Below, one piece after another: positions 11,830 to 22,771 of a DNA stretch of 64,000 bases. The translations under genes were made by a program, and so were the position numbers. The number at the start of each line of letters is the position of its first letter. Positions within the stretch are counted from its first letter, which is position 1. Location of the stretch: contig NC_058195.1 in NCBI RefSeq assembly GCF_907165205.1, positions 1,240,001-1,304,000 on the forward strand. The letters are read 5' to 3'. Source of the DNA: Coccinella septempunctata (lineage: Eukaryota > Arthropoda > Insecta > Coleoptera > Coccinellidae). The notes below the pieces were generated by a model, which searched no databases, was not told the DNA's origin, and worked only from the letters and a program-made list of their open reading frames with translations.

Positions 11830-12853
11830 TTTTTTTTTTGGTGTAGCAGGGGGAAAATCTGCAAAACAGACGAACACACCCTCTGCTGAGGGGGAAAAGT
11901 GTGGGGATTCTCACTCTCTGGGCTCGAGACCCACTAAAAACCCTTAACTGCTTCTTCATAGGTTCCGGGCATTTTGCCTATTAACCAGTTGACTCTTATG
12001 GTTTCTGTACTCTCACACGATCATAGTCGTGTTGATAGTTGTATGCTGCCTATAGCTTTTATAGGTTGAGCTCTTCTTTGGTTACATTTAAATCCTTAAC
12101 TGATCTCTCGGTCTTCGGTGGTAGGTTCTTGACCTTCTAGCTTCTTCCGTTGGATCGTAGTCGACTTATCTTCGTAGTTCCTCATTTGGATGTTGTTTGG
12201 CTTTGTCGAATATCCTTTCCGCCTTTCTCTTCATAAATTCTGTAACTGGTTCCCATTCCAAGTCCTTGTAGATTTGTTTGTTCCTAACAAACCAGGGTAC
12301 GTCCATCGCCATATTAAGGAGTTTATTCTCAGTGGCCTGTATTCTCTTGATGTGGGTCTTGGCTGCGAAGCCCCATGCCGCCGATCCATATGTGAGTTGT
12401 GGTCGCGCAATAGTTTTAATCATCGTCAACTCGATGTTCTTATTCATATGACTTGATGAGTGGATAAAGTCTACTCATTGCGGCTTTTGTTTTATCAACA
12501 GCACATTTGATGTGGTTTTTCCATGTGAGTCCTCTGTCAAGCTTCACTCCTAGGTATGTTGCTTCATTTTTCCATTCAACCTCTTCTCCATCAACTTCAA
12601 GGTTTTCTTCCATCCTCAATCTTCTCTTTTGCAGTAATATCGCTTGAGTCTTTCTTCCATTGATTTGGATTTCCATTTGATGCACCATTTAAGTAATTCA
12701 TCTATGGCTTCCTGCAGTCTCCGGTGTATGATCTCTGGGCGTCGATGTCTGAACGCTATTCCTGTGTCATCTGCGTACAAGGTGAGCATATTTCTAGCAT
12801 TCTTCGGGATATCATAGACGTATATTACGTAAAGCAGAGGTCCAAGTACCGAT
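11830..12853 (-). mobile_element. 5'-truncated jockey-type LINE, copy 1
   Basis: Highly similar to the copy at 35974-37055. The 3' end lies to the left and carries a poly-A tail, seen as ten T on the plus strand at 11830-11839. The 5' end is truncated near 12853, about 44 bp shorter than copy 2. Past CCAAGTACCGAT the sequence changes to unrelated DNA. I could not find a clear target-site duplication. Confidence 0.88.
12166..12853 (-). pseudogene. broken reverse transcriptase (jockey-type LINE) fragment
   Basis: The coding part of LINE copy 1 is the C-terminal region of the reverse transcriptase ORF, with the segments RPQLTYGSAAWGFAAKTHIK and VPWFVRNKQIYKDLEWEP. Compared with copy 2 it is inactivated in three visible ways. 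There is a net 8-bp deletion near 12450 (nine bases replaced by one) that shifts the frame, and a 1-bp deletion near 12672. A TTA (TAA on the minus strand) at about 12166 truncates the C-terminus. The catalytic YADD region is present only in part. The element cannot encode an active protein. Confidence 0.9.
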
Positions 12854-14221
12854 TGATACGATTAATAGACATCAATTCATTTCACGAATATTTGACGTTC
12901 GTTTTGATCCCCGCCTACTTGCTCTTAAATCACGAACGTGCAGTCGACGATGATCAAAAGACGATCTTCAGCAGTGGCCGTATAGTATACACCACTGCGT
13001 ATTCCAAGCCCGGCTTATATGCATAGACTAAACCTCTATCTACGCTTATATGCAACACTTTAAGGAACATCCCACCCCCGGCACACTTTACTTTATTCTT
13101 TCTGTATCCTGTATCCACCGTACGATTTGCTCAAGTTGCACATGCCGAAACTACCATTTCTGCAACAAACATATAACACCAAGACCAAATCGTACGTTGT
13201 TGGTTGTTAATCTCCTCCACTCCGTATACGCCGAATTTCCGTGGATCCGACGGCACGTGACTTCGTTACGCGGCAATCGATAGGAACGATTCAGAGTCGG
13301 AACAAATAACCCATCGAAGAAGTTAACCGGATAAGACGCGTCCGCAACTCGATAAGGCTCTGAAGGCGTCTCGGCCGAGCCCGAGCGCTAATAAATAAAG
13401 CAGTAACGAAATTCGCCTTTGTTCGCGCCAATTTGGCAACGGAAAGATCGAATTAGGCGAAACTGCGAATTCTACGGGCGGTCCCGATCACGTCCCCGTT
13501 CGCCGAAGGCGATTTTCCTGATTTCTCATCGATCAGAATTCCATCGGTCTTCATCGAAATCTGCGGGAATCCAAGTGTATATCGACTTTTCGAGCTTTGT
13601 AGGTGCTGAATGACGTAGAAAATGGAACACCCGGTATTCATGAATTCATTACAACGTTTTTCCCGGTTCCGCCGTACTCTGCACCGAGCCAGTCGATCAC
13701 TTCGTTGCCAAGGAATGTCTTGACCATAGTTGCCGACGCAGTTGAATCTGATGAGCGGTTTTCAATTAGGAAATGGAAAAATATTCAGTAGTTTACATTC
13801 GGCTTTTTCTTCTTTGTCCAACCTCCGTCGGAATCTCGCGCAGCTTCGTCAATAAAGCCGTATACGCCATCCGTGGCGACCATCTTCAACTAAGGTTCAT
13901 TCGAATCACGAAATACGAAATCAGATTTACGTCTGATTGCGAGAATCGAGTAGGCTACCGAGTTAGGGGTGCCCTCCCCCACCCCGTCTTCCGCCGCCTC
14001 GTCTTGTGAACGCCGCAGCGGCTGGTTTCAAAGCGATTCAATTTGAATTTAGAGAGGAGACGCCGACGTTGCTTGCACAGAATACACGTGGCGTCGGGAA
14101 GTTGGCCATGAGAGAATTCGGACGATTAAGATAGTTAATCAAGTCCACCAATGTAAAATCGAGCGGTTGTTATTTTGATCATCATATAATTTGATTGGAA
14201 AAGATAGTCCAATATTTTGAT
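12854..14221. other. intergenic, no recognisable gene
   Basis: Moderately CpG-rich sequence with several ORFs of 60-100 codons on both strands. None has a recognised domain or bounding splice sites. Confidence 0.45.
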
Positions 14222-15180
14222 GGCTTTCATTGCACTGCTATCTTAAGATCTATTGTCCCCACCTCTACTGTTAGTAGGAATCTTGCTGGTGTGAAAACCC
14301 GGGGGGGGACAAAAGGCACTCGGAGGTGAACCACCGTGTTTCTGTGCCGTCTTGTTTGAACGAATCCGTAACACCCGTGGCGAGCAAATTATTTCCTATA
14401 GGAACATTTTCCTAAACCCTAGAAAGGCGTCCAGTCTTCTGACTGCAGTGAGGGTAGATTGTAGATTTTGAGAGCTTTCATTGCACTGCTATCTTAAGAT
14501 CTATTGTCCCCACCTCTACTGTTAGTAGGAATCTTGCTGGTGTGAAAACCCGGGGGGGGACAAAAGGCACTCGGAGGTGAACCACCGTGTTTCTGTGCCG
14601 TCTTGTTTGAACGAATCCGTAACACCCGTGGCGAGCAAATTATTTCCTATAGGAACATTTTCCTAAACCCTAGAAAGGCGTCCAGTCTTCTGACTGCAGT
14701 GAGGGTACATTGTAGATTTTGAGGGCTTTCATTGCACTGCTATCTTAAGATCTATTGTCCCCACCTCTACTATTAGTAAGAATCTTGCTGGTGTGAAAAC
14801 CCGGGGGAAGACATAAGGCACTCGGAGGTGAACCACCATGTTTCTGTGCCGTCTTGTTTGAACGAATCCGTAACACCCGAGACGAGCAAATTATTTCCTA
14901 TAGGAACATTTTCCTAAACCCTAGAAAGGCGTCCAGTCTTCTGACTGCAGTGAGGGTAGATTGTAGATTTTGAGAGCTTTCATTGCACTGCTATCTTAAG
15001 ATCTATTGTCCCCAACTCTACTGTTAGTACGAATCTTGCTGGTGTGAAAACCCGGGGGGAGACAGAAGGCACTCGGAGGTGAACCACCATGTTTCTGTGC
15101 TGTCTTGTTTGAACGAATCCGTAACACCCGTGGCGAGCAAATTATTTCCTATAGGAACATTTTCCTAAACCATAGAAAGG
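14222..15180 (+). repeat. 251-bp tandem repeat, about 3.8 copies
   Basis: The anchor TTTCATTGCACTGCTATC occurs at 14225, 14476, 14727 and 14978, exactly 251 bp apart. Units are nearly identical, with scattered substitutions and length changes in a G-run after AAAACCC. The fourth copy breaks off at about 15180 after CCTAAACCATAGAAAGG. No conserved ORF crosses the units. The uniform period and high identity suggest recent local amplification. Confidence 0.97.
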
Positions 15181-16107
15181 ACTGGCAAGCGTTCTGGCCT
15201 CCATATTTCCTTTGAGAGTGAAAGGGAATCTAGAGTGATGATATCACAAGAAAACGACGCATAATGCTCAATCACTTATCCTCCCGACCCATTCACAGCG
15301 ATAAAGATGTTGCTCCATGAATAGTTGATGATCGGGAAGAGAAAGTACGAATTCCAAGCAGTTCCTTATCGCTTCGCCTATAACCCCGGTCGCCATTAAT
15401 CCAATTCGCGTAATCGCCGTATTTCGACGATTAACTATTAATACCGAGCGTAGCTGCCATCTGACGCGATATTGTTGTCGAAATGTCAGGCCCGTTTGAA
15501 TTTTAATGGGGTGGAATGCGAAATCAAAGCGGGCCCAAGTGGCTAATGCGATCGGCCGTGGCTGACGCGATAGGCGGCCGGAATTGCCTATCAATTTCGA
15601 CGCTGCTGCTGGGATGATACGCGTCCCACGCTCAACCGTGTCGCCGTCGACGTGACTGTACGCGTCGTCGGCGTCGGTTGATGTTTATTCATTTCCAGGG
15701 AAAACGCGCTGATCGCGGCGGCGATGAGAGGCCTTTTAACGCGCTTCGATTCGTTTCGATCGTCGCCAACAAAAAGAATATTTCAATACAGGCCAGATAG
15801 TGTTGGGAGATCTACACTGTTCGTGTGACAGTGTTGGATCCGTTGGTCTAGAAATGCCTTATCTAGAATAGCAAAATCAAGCCCAGGCACCCATAGGAGT
15901 CACCTCTCTGGCTAGTTGCTTATAAACCATATGCCTCCGAAGAATTCTCAAAAAGACTGTCGAGGTCGATGAAATTTATTACTAGAAGAAGAGTTGCTCT
16001 TTCAGATTATGTATCAATTTTAGCTCTACAATGACTTTTCTAGGAGATATTCGTGTCAAAACTGGATTTTGGAATAATTCTCAAAAAGATGGGTTACTGT
16101 GGTTGTG
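15181..16107. other. intergenic, no recognisable gene
   Basis: Unique sequence, CpG-rich at 15300-15780. A minus-strand ORF of 108 codons at 15268-15594 has no recognised family. The stretch could hold regulatory DNA for the flanking genes, but I see no specific site. Confidence 0.45.
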
Positions 16108-16215
16108 ACCAAGAAGTTTGATTGACCAGTTAATAGCTGATGAATCATATATGAATTATTGACAGACAATCAGTGAATAATGGCTCATCAATCACAATTA
16201 TTTTATGATTATCAT
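16108..16215 (+). repeat. repeat B, left copy
   Basis: Contains AGAAGTTTGATTGACCAGT followed by CAGTGAATAATGGCTCATCA. Related blocks recur at 16974-17036 (direct) and 17972-18034 (inverted). Confidence 0.6.
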
Positions 16216-16282
16216 AATCCTCCAGGAAGGGATATTATGATCACTTAATGCTAAGATCGTGATATGCGAGAAGAATATACTG

Positions 16283-16892
16283 TACAGGGTGGGCAAAATT
16301 CGTTGTCTACTCGAGAACTATAGCAGCTAGAAGAAAACAGATGACTCATTTTCGAGCTTTTTTTCGGAGAAACAACGAATGGTGAAAACCGCAGCCTCCT
16401 ACGATACTTCGTTTTTGAGTTTGACAATTTCGTAAGGTTCTCATAACTTTTTTGTCCTTGAAGATACAAATCTGAAACTTGAACCTTCTACAGGCACTTT
16501 CCTACGTAGAATCCACTGACGAGCTCGAAATATTTTTTAATTTCGAATCATTAGCTGAACTTTCATTTTTTTAAATGTAAACTTTTATTGAATCTATTAT
16601 TTTTGAATTGGAAAAAAATCTTTTGTCAGTAGATTCCACGTATGAAAGTGCCTATAAGAAGGTTCAAGTTTCAGATTTGTAACTTCAAAGACAAAAAAGT
16701 AATGAGAACTTTTCGGAATCGTCAAATCTCAACTTTTGTTTATAACTTGAAATCTAAAAATGATAGGCCGATTCTGTTTTCAGATTTGGATCAGTCATAA
16801 AAAAAGAGTTCGAGAATGTGTCACCCGTTTTCTTGTAGCTGCTATAGTTCTCGAGATCCCCTCGGTAAACAACGAATTTTGCCCACCCTATA
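16283..16892. mobile_element. 610-bp foldback (MITE-like) element
   Basis: Both arms are inverted copies. The left end reads TACAGGGTGGGCAAAATTCG then GAACTATAGCAGCTA; the right end is its complement, ending ACGAATTTTGCCCACCCTATA. Inner segments also pair: GAAACTTGAACCTTCT near 16471 with AAGGTTCAAGTTTC near 16658. Nearly the entire element could fold on itself around a spacer at about 16520-16620. The ends fit TA insertion. Non-coding. Confidence 0.88.
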
Positions 16893-16973
16893 CTTTACCC
16901 ACAATTGTAAAAATATTTTTCCTGAAATATCTCACCTCATTCACAATACTTTCTACTATGTTCAGAGCATAAA

Positions 16974-17036
16974 ACCATGAAGTTTGATGGACCAGTGAAT
17001 AATGACTCATAAATCACTAGTGATTAATAAATGTTT
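16974..17036 (+). repeat. repeat B, middle copy (direct)
   Basis: ATGAAGTTTGATGGACCAGT followed by GAATAATGACTCA, matching the left copy and, inverted, 17972-18034. Confidence 0.65.
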
Positions 17037-17971
17037 AATAAAAGCTCATTAATCCCAAGTGATTCTCGAATATGTTTTAATGCCAAAAGAAACGGATGGA
17101 TTGCGATCGTTTCGTGCGATGATCGTGGATAAGAAACTTTTTTAACGCTAGTTTTCTTCAAGGCAACTCGATATTCTGATTGTAAGCGGTGTCTTCCTAT
17201 GAAATATTGACTAATCCGTACGAATCTACGAGCAATAACCGATCGCCGCGCCTCGGACTTTCGTCCAATCTTTTTTTTTGTGAAAACGTCTTTTTTCCTC
17301 GTTCCCTTCGCGATTCGGACAGTAATTGTGGAACGCGGCCGTTCGACCGGTGAGGCGTCCGGCAAATTGATTCACGAGAGGCGGAAGAGAATAATCGATG
17401 TTCGGGGTTCCGTATAAAACAATAAGTAAGTAAGTACCTAAATAGCGGGACGGGCGGTAAGTACGTGATTGAGTATCGGACGTGTGCATCGTGTGTCGCG
17501 GCGGTCTATACGTATACGAAAGGGGCGGGGTGCGGTGCGGCAGCGTGGCCCGAGGTATGAATAATGAATAAAGTTATCGTTTAGTTCATATTTTTGATGG
17601 GGAACGGCGGAACGAAATGAAATTTGCATCTGTAAGAGATATGAAGAGATCAAAGCCGCCTGGTAGAGCGTCGGCCCCGCCCCCCATCCCCCGCGCCATC
17701 GTGCCCGCCGAGACCGAAGTTTTATATCCCTTCTGCTGCTGCTCCTGCTGCTAAAGTAGACTGACGTTGCTTTTTCCAACCCTTATTCGTTTAAATTTTA
17801 AACCGTTTCTTCTCTCGGCTGCCTTTTTCGGAGCACCTACCCTTCTGGTCACTTTGGTTTCGTCCTTTCTGGTTCGCATCGACACCGGCGTCTTTTTCAC
17901 TCGAAAAGATATTTCATCCACCAACGAAGCATGATGAGAGCATAATATACGCGTTTCCTTGAGCTTTACGA
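17037..17971. other. GC-richer segment between inverted copies of repeat B
   Basis: CpG-rich unique sequence. The overlapping minus-strand ORFs (17024-17978) are of composition type and match no family I know. A short GCT/CTG triplet run lies at about 17730-17750. It could be cargo or single-copy DNA trapped between two inverted repeats. Confidence 0.45.
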
Positions 17972-18034
17972 CATTCATAAACCACTTGTGATTGACGAAC
18001 CATTATTCACTGGTCTAGTCAAACTTCATTTTCG
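17972..18034 (-). repeat. repeat B, right copy (inverted)
   Basis: Reverse complement reads ATGAAGTTTGACTAGACCAG then TGAATAATGG, pairing with the copy at 16974-17036. Confidence 0.65.
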
Positions 18035-18484
18035 GAATCACAGACAGGAGCCTCCGAACATAGAGATATCGCTATACAAGTAGCCCACCTGTACCTATAC
18101 CAACCTACCAACCAAAGTTTACCTCTTTTTGCAGTTGTTCTGATTTTCACCTTTTCAAATTGACACACTGTATATGCTCGTTATGTAATACAATATTTTT
18201 TCTTCAGCATTTTCCGAGAAAAATGTTGACCAAGTGTCTATAGCTTTCGAATTTTTAGCCGAAAATGATCTGAAACTCATCGATTGGAAATCACATGCAG
18301 TAAAATTCTATTACCTCATTCATTTGGCCAGAGCTAGTTAATTTTTCAGTGTAGTTTAATTTTTTTCAATATTTAAAAAAATCACCAATCGAATTGGATT
18401 GAAAATTGAAACTAGTACCACACAAGCAATGCTAAACGATGCGTTTTATAAAAAGTAAAATTTGTACTTACCCATTTTCTCGTC

Positions 18485-18490
18485 AAAAAA
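18485..18490 (-). terminator. Pol III terminator of tRNA-Arg
   Basis: Six A on the plus strand (six T on the minus strand) lie seven bases past the tRNA 3' end. Confidence 0.8.
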
Positions 18491-18496
18491 TTGTTG

Positions 18497-18569
18497 CATC
18501 CCTGGCGGGGATCGAACCCACGACCTTTGGATTAGAAGTCCAACGCGCTATCCTCTGCGCCACAGGGAC
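18497..18569 (-). tRNA. tRNA-Arg (anticodon TCT)
   Basis: This is a 73-nt cloverleaf on the minus strand. The acceptor stem is GTCCCTG/CAGGGAT with a G-U pair at the base and discriminator G at 18497. The A box is TGGCGCAGAGGATAGC and the B box GGTTCGATCCC. The anticodon loop CTTCTAA gives TCT, reading AGA arginine codons. No intron. It is transcribed from its internal promoter, independently of neighbours. Confidence 0.96.
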
Positions 18570-20181
18570 GGGCAGAGAGAAGCCTGAAATGAAAGGTATT
18601 ACGCTAAATTATCAACTCGTTCTCAATTATAAATATTATCATTTAATTTTTGATACGAATCAGAAACTATCGACTTCGAAAGAACCACAACCGAGTTTTA
18701 ATATCTCGGACATACCAATTTCCAGTTACAAACGAATCGAAAGATTCTTCTGAAAACTGGAAATTAGGTGTCATTTGTCATTTGAACTGAGTTAGGTATT
18801 TCATCTTAGAATCTGCATAAGAATAACTGGATTCATAATAATTGGATTTGTTCAGTCGTATTTGATTCCGTTATCATTGTTTTCAATAAATGTAGTATGT
18901 AGTTACTTAAAGATTGGATAGTGAATTTTGCGGAGTAAGATTTCCCAGTAGGAAGTAGGAAGTACAAGTTTGTCACGGCAGAAAGCAGATATTTTATCTT
19001 ATGATTGTATGAATAACTCAATCGTAAGTAGGTAATTCTGAAATACAGACCTTGATTTCCAAGAAAACTACTTTCAACTTTCAACATTTCTTCAAGTACA
19101 GCATTCATCACGAACATGTCCAACTACAGACAATTTCAAATTCATTCACGCTAAACCACAGATGCGAGATTATAATGAATATTGAAATTTGTGGTCGGAA
19201 CTTCGCGGTAACCACAGAAATATTAATAAGAGGACAAGAGCGGAAAACATGGCCACAGAATCGTCATTAAACAAATTAGCCACTCCAATTCGGTCTTTAA
19301 TCCACGACGTGGGCGCCACCCTCTCAACTCGATAGACTCTTTGAATAATTTATTCGAGGGGGTGACGGTACGGGGTCCTTTGTGATAATTGCCCCATGAT
19401 GTTGACGATACTAATTCGAGTTTCGGATTCAATTTGGCCTCGGTCCATGCCAAATTGCATGGAAATCGGGCGAGCTGCTTTGCGGAAGACTAGATCGCAT
19501 TGGGGGGGTCGAATTGAATTTATTTATCTTGGATTGATGACACTTGATCATGATATCTTGATTGTAGGTTATGGATCTTGGACGGGGGGGTCGCATATAT
19601 GGTGATTGGGCGAGATAATGCGATTCTGCGATCTGCTGAATGAATACATACGAGGGCGACGGATAGAATGGGGCAGCACGTGTTTGAACGTTTCCGAGGA
19701 ATTTCTTTGTTTCACAACATGATATAGTGGTCCATTTTTAGAGCTAATGAATTTTTAAATGCCATCACTTTTTTATGCATTTTTATCGAGTATGAGCTTC
19801 GTAATTTCGCATTCTTTGTGAAATGCACCAATTTCTGATAATATCAAAAACTTTCAAGTAAAATAATCTTTTTCTGCACTTTTCTTCGGTTAAAAAATGA
19901 GATCGTCCGAGTAAAAAAATTATGAATTAACTTCGTTTTGAAGCTCAAACAATCAAACCTACTAGAAATCCAATGCCTGCTTCATGGGGTAATCCTTTGT
20001 AATCTGTTATTCATAGATAAAAGAGCAAAGTTGTTTATGCAACAGAGTAAGCAATCACCCTTGTCTCCTCCACCCTTGGGCCGTCCCTGTTCACCCTGTT
20101 TTGCGAAACAGCTATTCACAGTGACTCTAGCGACATCTGAGTTTGAGTGGATCAATTTAAATTTCCATTAATTCATTGAGC
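18570..20181. other. intergenic, no recognisable gene
   Basis: AT-rich unique sequence with no repeat family shared with the rest of the window. Short ORFs on both strands are unsupported. Confidence 0.45.
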
Positions 20182-20189
20182 TTCATTGT
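20182..20189. repeat. target-site duplication (left) of hAT element
   Basis: TTCATTGT, repeated exactly at 21057-21064. Confidence 0.9.
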
Positions 20190-21056
20190 CAGTGGCGGCT
20201 GGTCTGTGAGGGCTATAGGGCTACAGCCCCCCATACAAGAAATCACAAGAAATCAATCCTTTTATGCTATTTATCTTCCCATACGATTTTCAATGAAAAT
20301 ATTACTTTCCACGGTTATTTATATAATTTATTAATGTAAAACTTTCATGCGACTCCTGCAGTTTTGTTCATTTCAATCATAATCTAGCAGTTCGTCCCTG
20401 CATGGGCGATGAATCGTGTAGCCCCGAATTCTTGCATTCGGACAGTCATTCGGCTCCAGCCGCAACTCTTCGTGTCGGTCGTTTTAAGGAGTAAAAGGGC
20501 TACGATAAAAGTCGCCCCTATCCGCTTCAGTCTAGCCGCTGCCCGCGTGCGTTCGTATTTGTTTGTTTACGTTTTCAAATCACGGCGGACAATAGTGTTC
20601 AAAATATTTTGAAAACTGATTTCGCGAGGCTTTCGCTGGCGAAAAAAAGCCGTATTCAACTGCTGGGTAGACCGACTCCCGATTTAAATTTAACCCAGGC
20701 AGATAAAACTCCAAAAACTTCTCAAGAACAGTGTATAACAATTGATAACGTATGGGCAAGGGCAGGATTTAGAGATTTGAAGCACCTCAATGAAAAAATT
20801 AAGAAGCATGAGCTATCTGCCAAGCATGTAAATTGTTCGACAGAATTAGCTTTTCTGGTTACGACTAATATCGCTGCTCAATTAGAATACCGGAATAATA
20901 TTATTAAGCACAACGAGCAAGTAGATAAGAACAGGTATGTTTCAAAAAGAATTATAAATTGCATAAAATTTTGCGGAAAACTGGTTTTAAAATTTCATAT
21001 TTTTATTATTATTCTAAAAGTAGCCCCCTAGTGAACTAGATCACGAGCCGCCACTG
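20190..21056 (+). mobile_element. internally deleted hAT transposon (TTF/ZMYM1-like group)
   Basis: The element is bounded by short inverted ends (CAGTGGCGGCT at the left, AGCCGCCACTG at the right) and a perfect 8-bp duplication TTCATTGT. Both are hallmarks of the hAT superfamily. Just inside the ends are further inverted runs (CTACAGCCCCCC and GTAGCCCCCT). It contains a transposase remnant at about 20582-21031. At 867 bp it is far shorter than an autonomous copy, so it depends on enzyme supplied from elsewhere. Confidence 0.93.
20582..21031 (+). pseudogene. hAT transposase N-terminal remnant
   Basis: Frame +: residues resemble the TTF-type/ZMYM1-like hAT transposases, with ILKTDFARLSLAKK, then LGRPTPDLNL, W-x-x-x-GF-x-x-L, a KHE-x-S-x-KH segment, and QLEYRNNIIKHNEQVDKNR followed by KRIINCIKFCG. 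In complete relatives a zinc-finger stretch lies between the GRPTPDLN segment and the GF-x-x-L segment. Here it is missing, and the frame runs into non-homologous sequence and a stop at 21029-21031 right after KFCG. The catalytic DDE and dimerisation regions are absent. There is no ATG at the expected start. Confidence 0.85.
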
Positions 21057-21064
21057 TTCATTGT
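21057..21064. repeat. target-site duplication (right) of hAT element
   Basis: Second copy of TTCATTGT. Confidence 0.9.
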
Positions 21065-21073
21065 AGATCTCTC

Positions 21074-21277
21074 TACAGTGACTCTATCAAACACAGTGGC
21101 CACAATTGGAAATTTAGCAAGAATATGGCGGCTTAAAAGCACAGATTTCAATGCTATGATCGCTAATTCGGAATGCGGATCGGCTCACGTCACGTCACGT
21201 GACCAAATCCGCCATATTCTTGCTAAAACGATGAAAAACGAGACCACAGTTGTCGCCACTGTCTCGTTAGAGTCGGT
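21074..21277. mobile_element. small foldback element
   Basis: The arms TTAGCAAGAATATGGCGG and CCGCCATATTCTTGCTAA are inverted. Outer parts also pair (GACTCTATCAAACACAGTGG against CCACTGTCTCGTTAGAGTC). The direct repeat GTAGATCTCTC lies immediately outside both ends (21063-21073 and 21278-21288) and may be an insertion duplication. The loop carries ACGTCACGTCACGTGA. Non-coding. Confidence 0.75.
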
Positions 21278-22524
21278 GTAGATCTCTCCTCTGGGACACA
21301 TGAAGAATTCTGCCTTTCACAACTACTCACTTCGATGGTTTACTTATAGATGGCGCAAGAGGTACATAAATTAAAACTTCTGGACGTCGTATTTTTCAAA
21401 AATTCTTGTCGCACTATAAACGAAACTATCTCTTTGAATTTTGGCGATTCTTCTAAAATCCTTCTTCTCTGAATTGGATCCACGATGATACATCACTTCT
21501 TTGTACCGAAAAGCCTGCCGATGTTCCACCCACATCAAATTGACGAGACGAGGATGATACAGCACCGACGCTTTTCGCGACTATTTCACAAAGTTAAATA
21601 ACCGATTACCTGAAGTCCATGACATACAGCACACCTACCAAAGATGGCCCGATGCATCCTTAGAAGAAACTAGATAGATTTGCTGCATTTCAATGCTGAA
21701 TGGTGCACTGTATGCAAATGGTCTTTTCTTTCAACCAGTTGCAATTGCACACAATCGATAGTTTATGTCCAGTGTTGTTCTACGCAACAGTGATTGATCT
21801 TGGTGTTGTCCGTTTCAGAAAGGAAATATCATAGATATCCAGGTAATGCTCCCAACTGTTCAGATTTCAGTATCTCAGTCTACTGAATTATTACAAATGG
21901 AATATTTATTTTGATCTTTAAGATATGTCACTGGAATTGAGAATGCCCATCAAGAAGATCGCGTTTACCAAAAAAAGAATTGGTGATTAACATTGTAATT
22001 TTTTTTATATGGAATACGAATCTTCGATACTAATAAGGTGAATGAGGAAGAAATCATCGAAAAAATTTGGTCATTTATCGAAAATTCTTCGAGAGATTGT
22101 TGTAGCCTGAACTCTTTTTCCAGTAAAGCCCGATTTTCGCAAAAAATTGGATCATTCTCTTCTCTCCAAAGCTCAAAATAATAGATGTTTTTGCATTGAA
22201 ATCCTTGATAGGATGGGAACAACCTATTCTCATAGAAAACGTCATTTTGGTGCTGTTTTTGGATCCAAAAAAATCATTGACAACAATCTCTGACGTCTCG
22301 GAAGATAAATGCGATAGGCAAAGCCAACGATTCCTATCCAACAACTTGTTGCCGAGAATGTACACATGCCTACTTGATGGCACGTTGGAGGGGGAAAACG
22401 CGTGTTAAACCGCGGACCATCGCGGTCGTGGAGACGCGGGGGGAACGCGAACTGATGTTCTGTTTTCAAATCGAGTTGACCTAGCTCTACCTTACCACTT
22501 GTTCCTACTACCGAGCACGCTTTT

Positions 22525-22771
22525 TATATAAATCGATCGCGAATAACATCCCCCGTATCTGCGTCAAATCGACGAAATGTCGATGTAAAAATGCGTGCGA
22601 CCAGCCCGATCAACGACCGATCCAGCGGGCCTTGCGCCTGCCGCTGACAGTTGACGTTCACGTGTGACGTTTGTGAGTGCCCTTTTGTGTTCTGTGCTCG
22701 TTCGGTGCGAGTAGAAGATGGGTTAACCTCGACGGGGGTGGATGGTGGATGTTACGCTGATTTCTGTGATG
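22525..22771 (+). promoter_or_regulatory. possible TATA promoter and non-coding first exon
   Basis: TATATAAA at 22525-22532 is followed about 40 bp later by TCAAAT, a weak initiator. A CpG-rich stretch then ends at a good splice donor (GATG|GTGAGT, GT at 22772-22773). It lies on the strand of foraging, 6 kb upstream of its first coding exon, which is preceded by a plausible acceptor at 28845-28846. This would be an untranslated leader exon, but no transcript evidence is available here. Confidence 0.25.

Noticed and set aside
17024..17978. Chain of overlapping minus-strand ORFs between repeat B copies
   Set aside because: The frames differ, and the products are Arg/Ser-rich from composition with no recognised domain.
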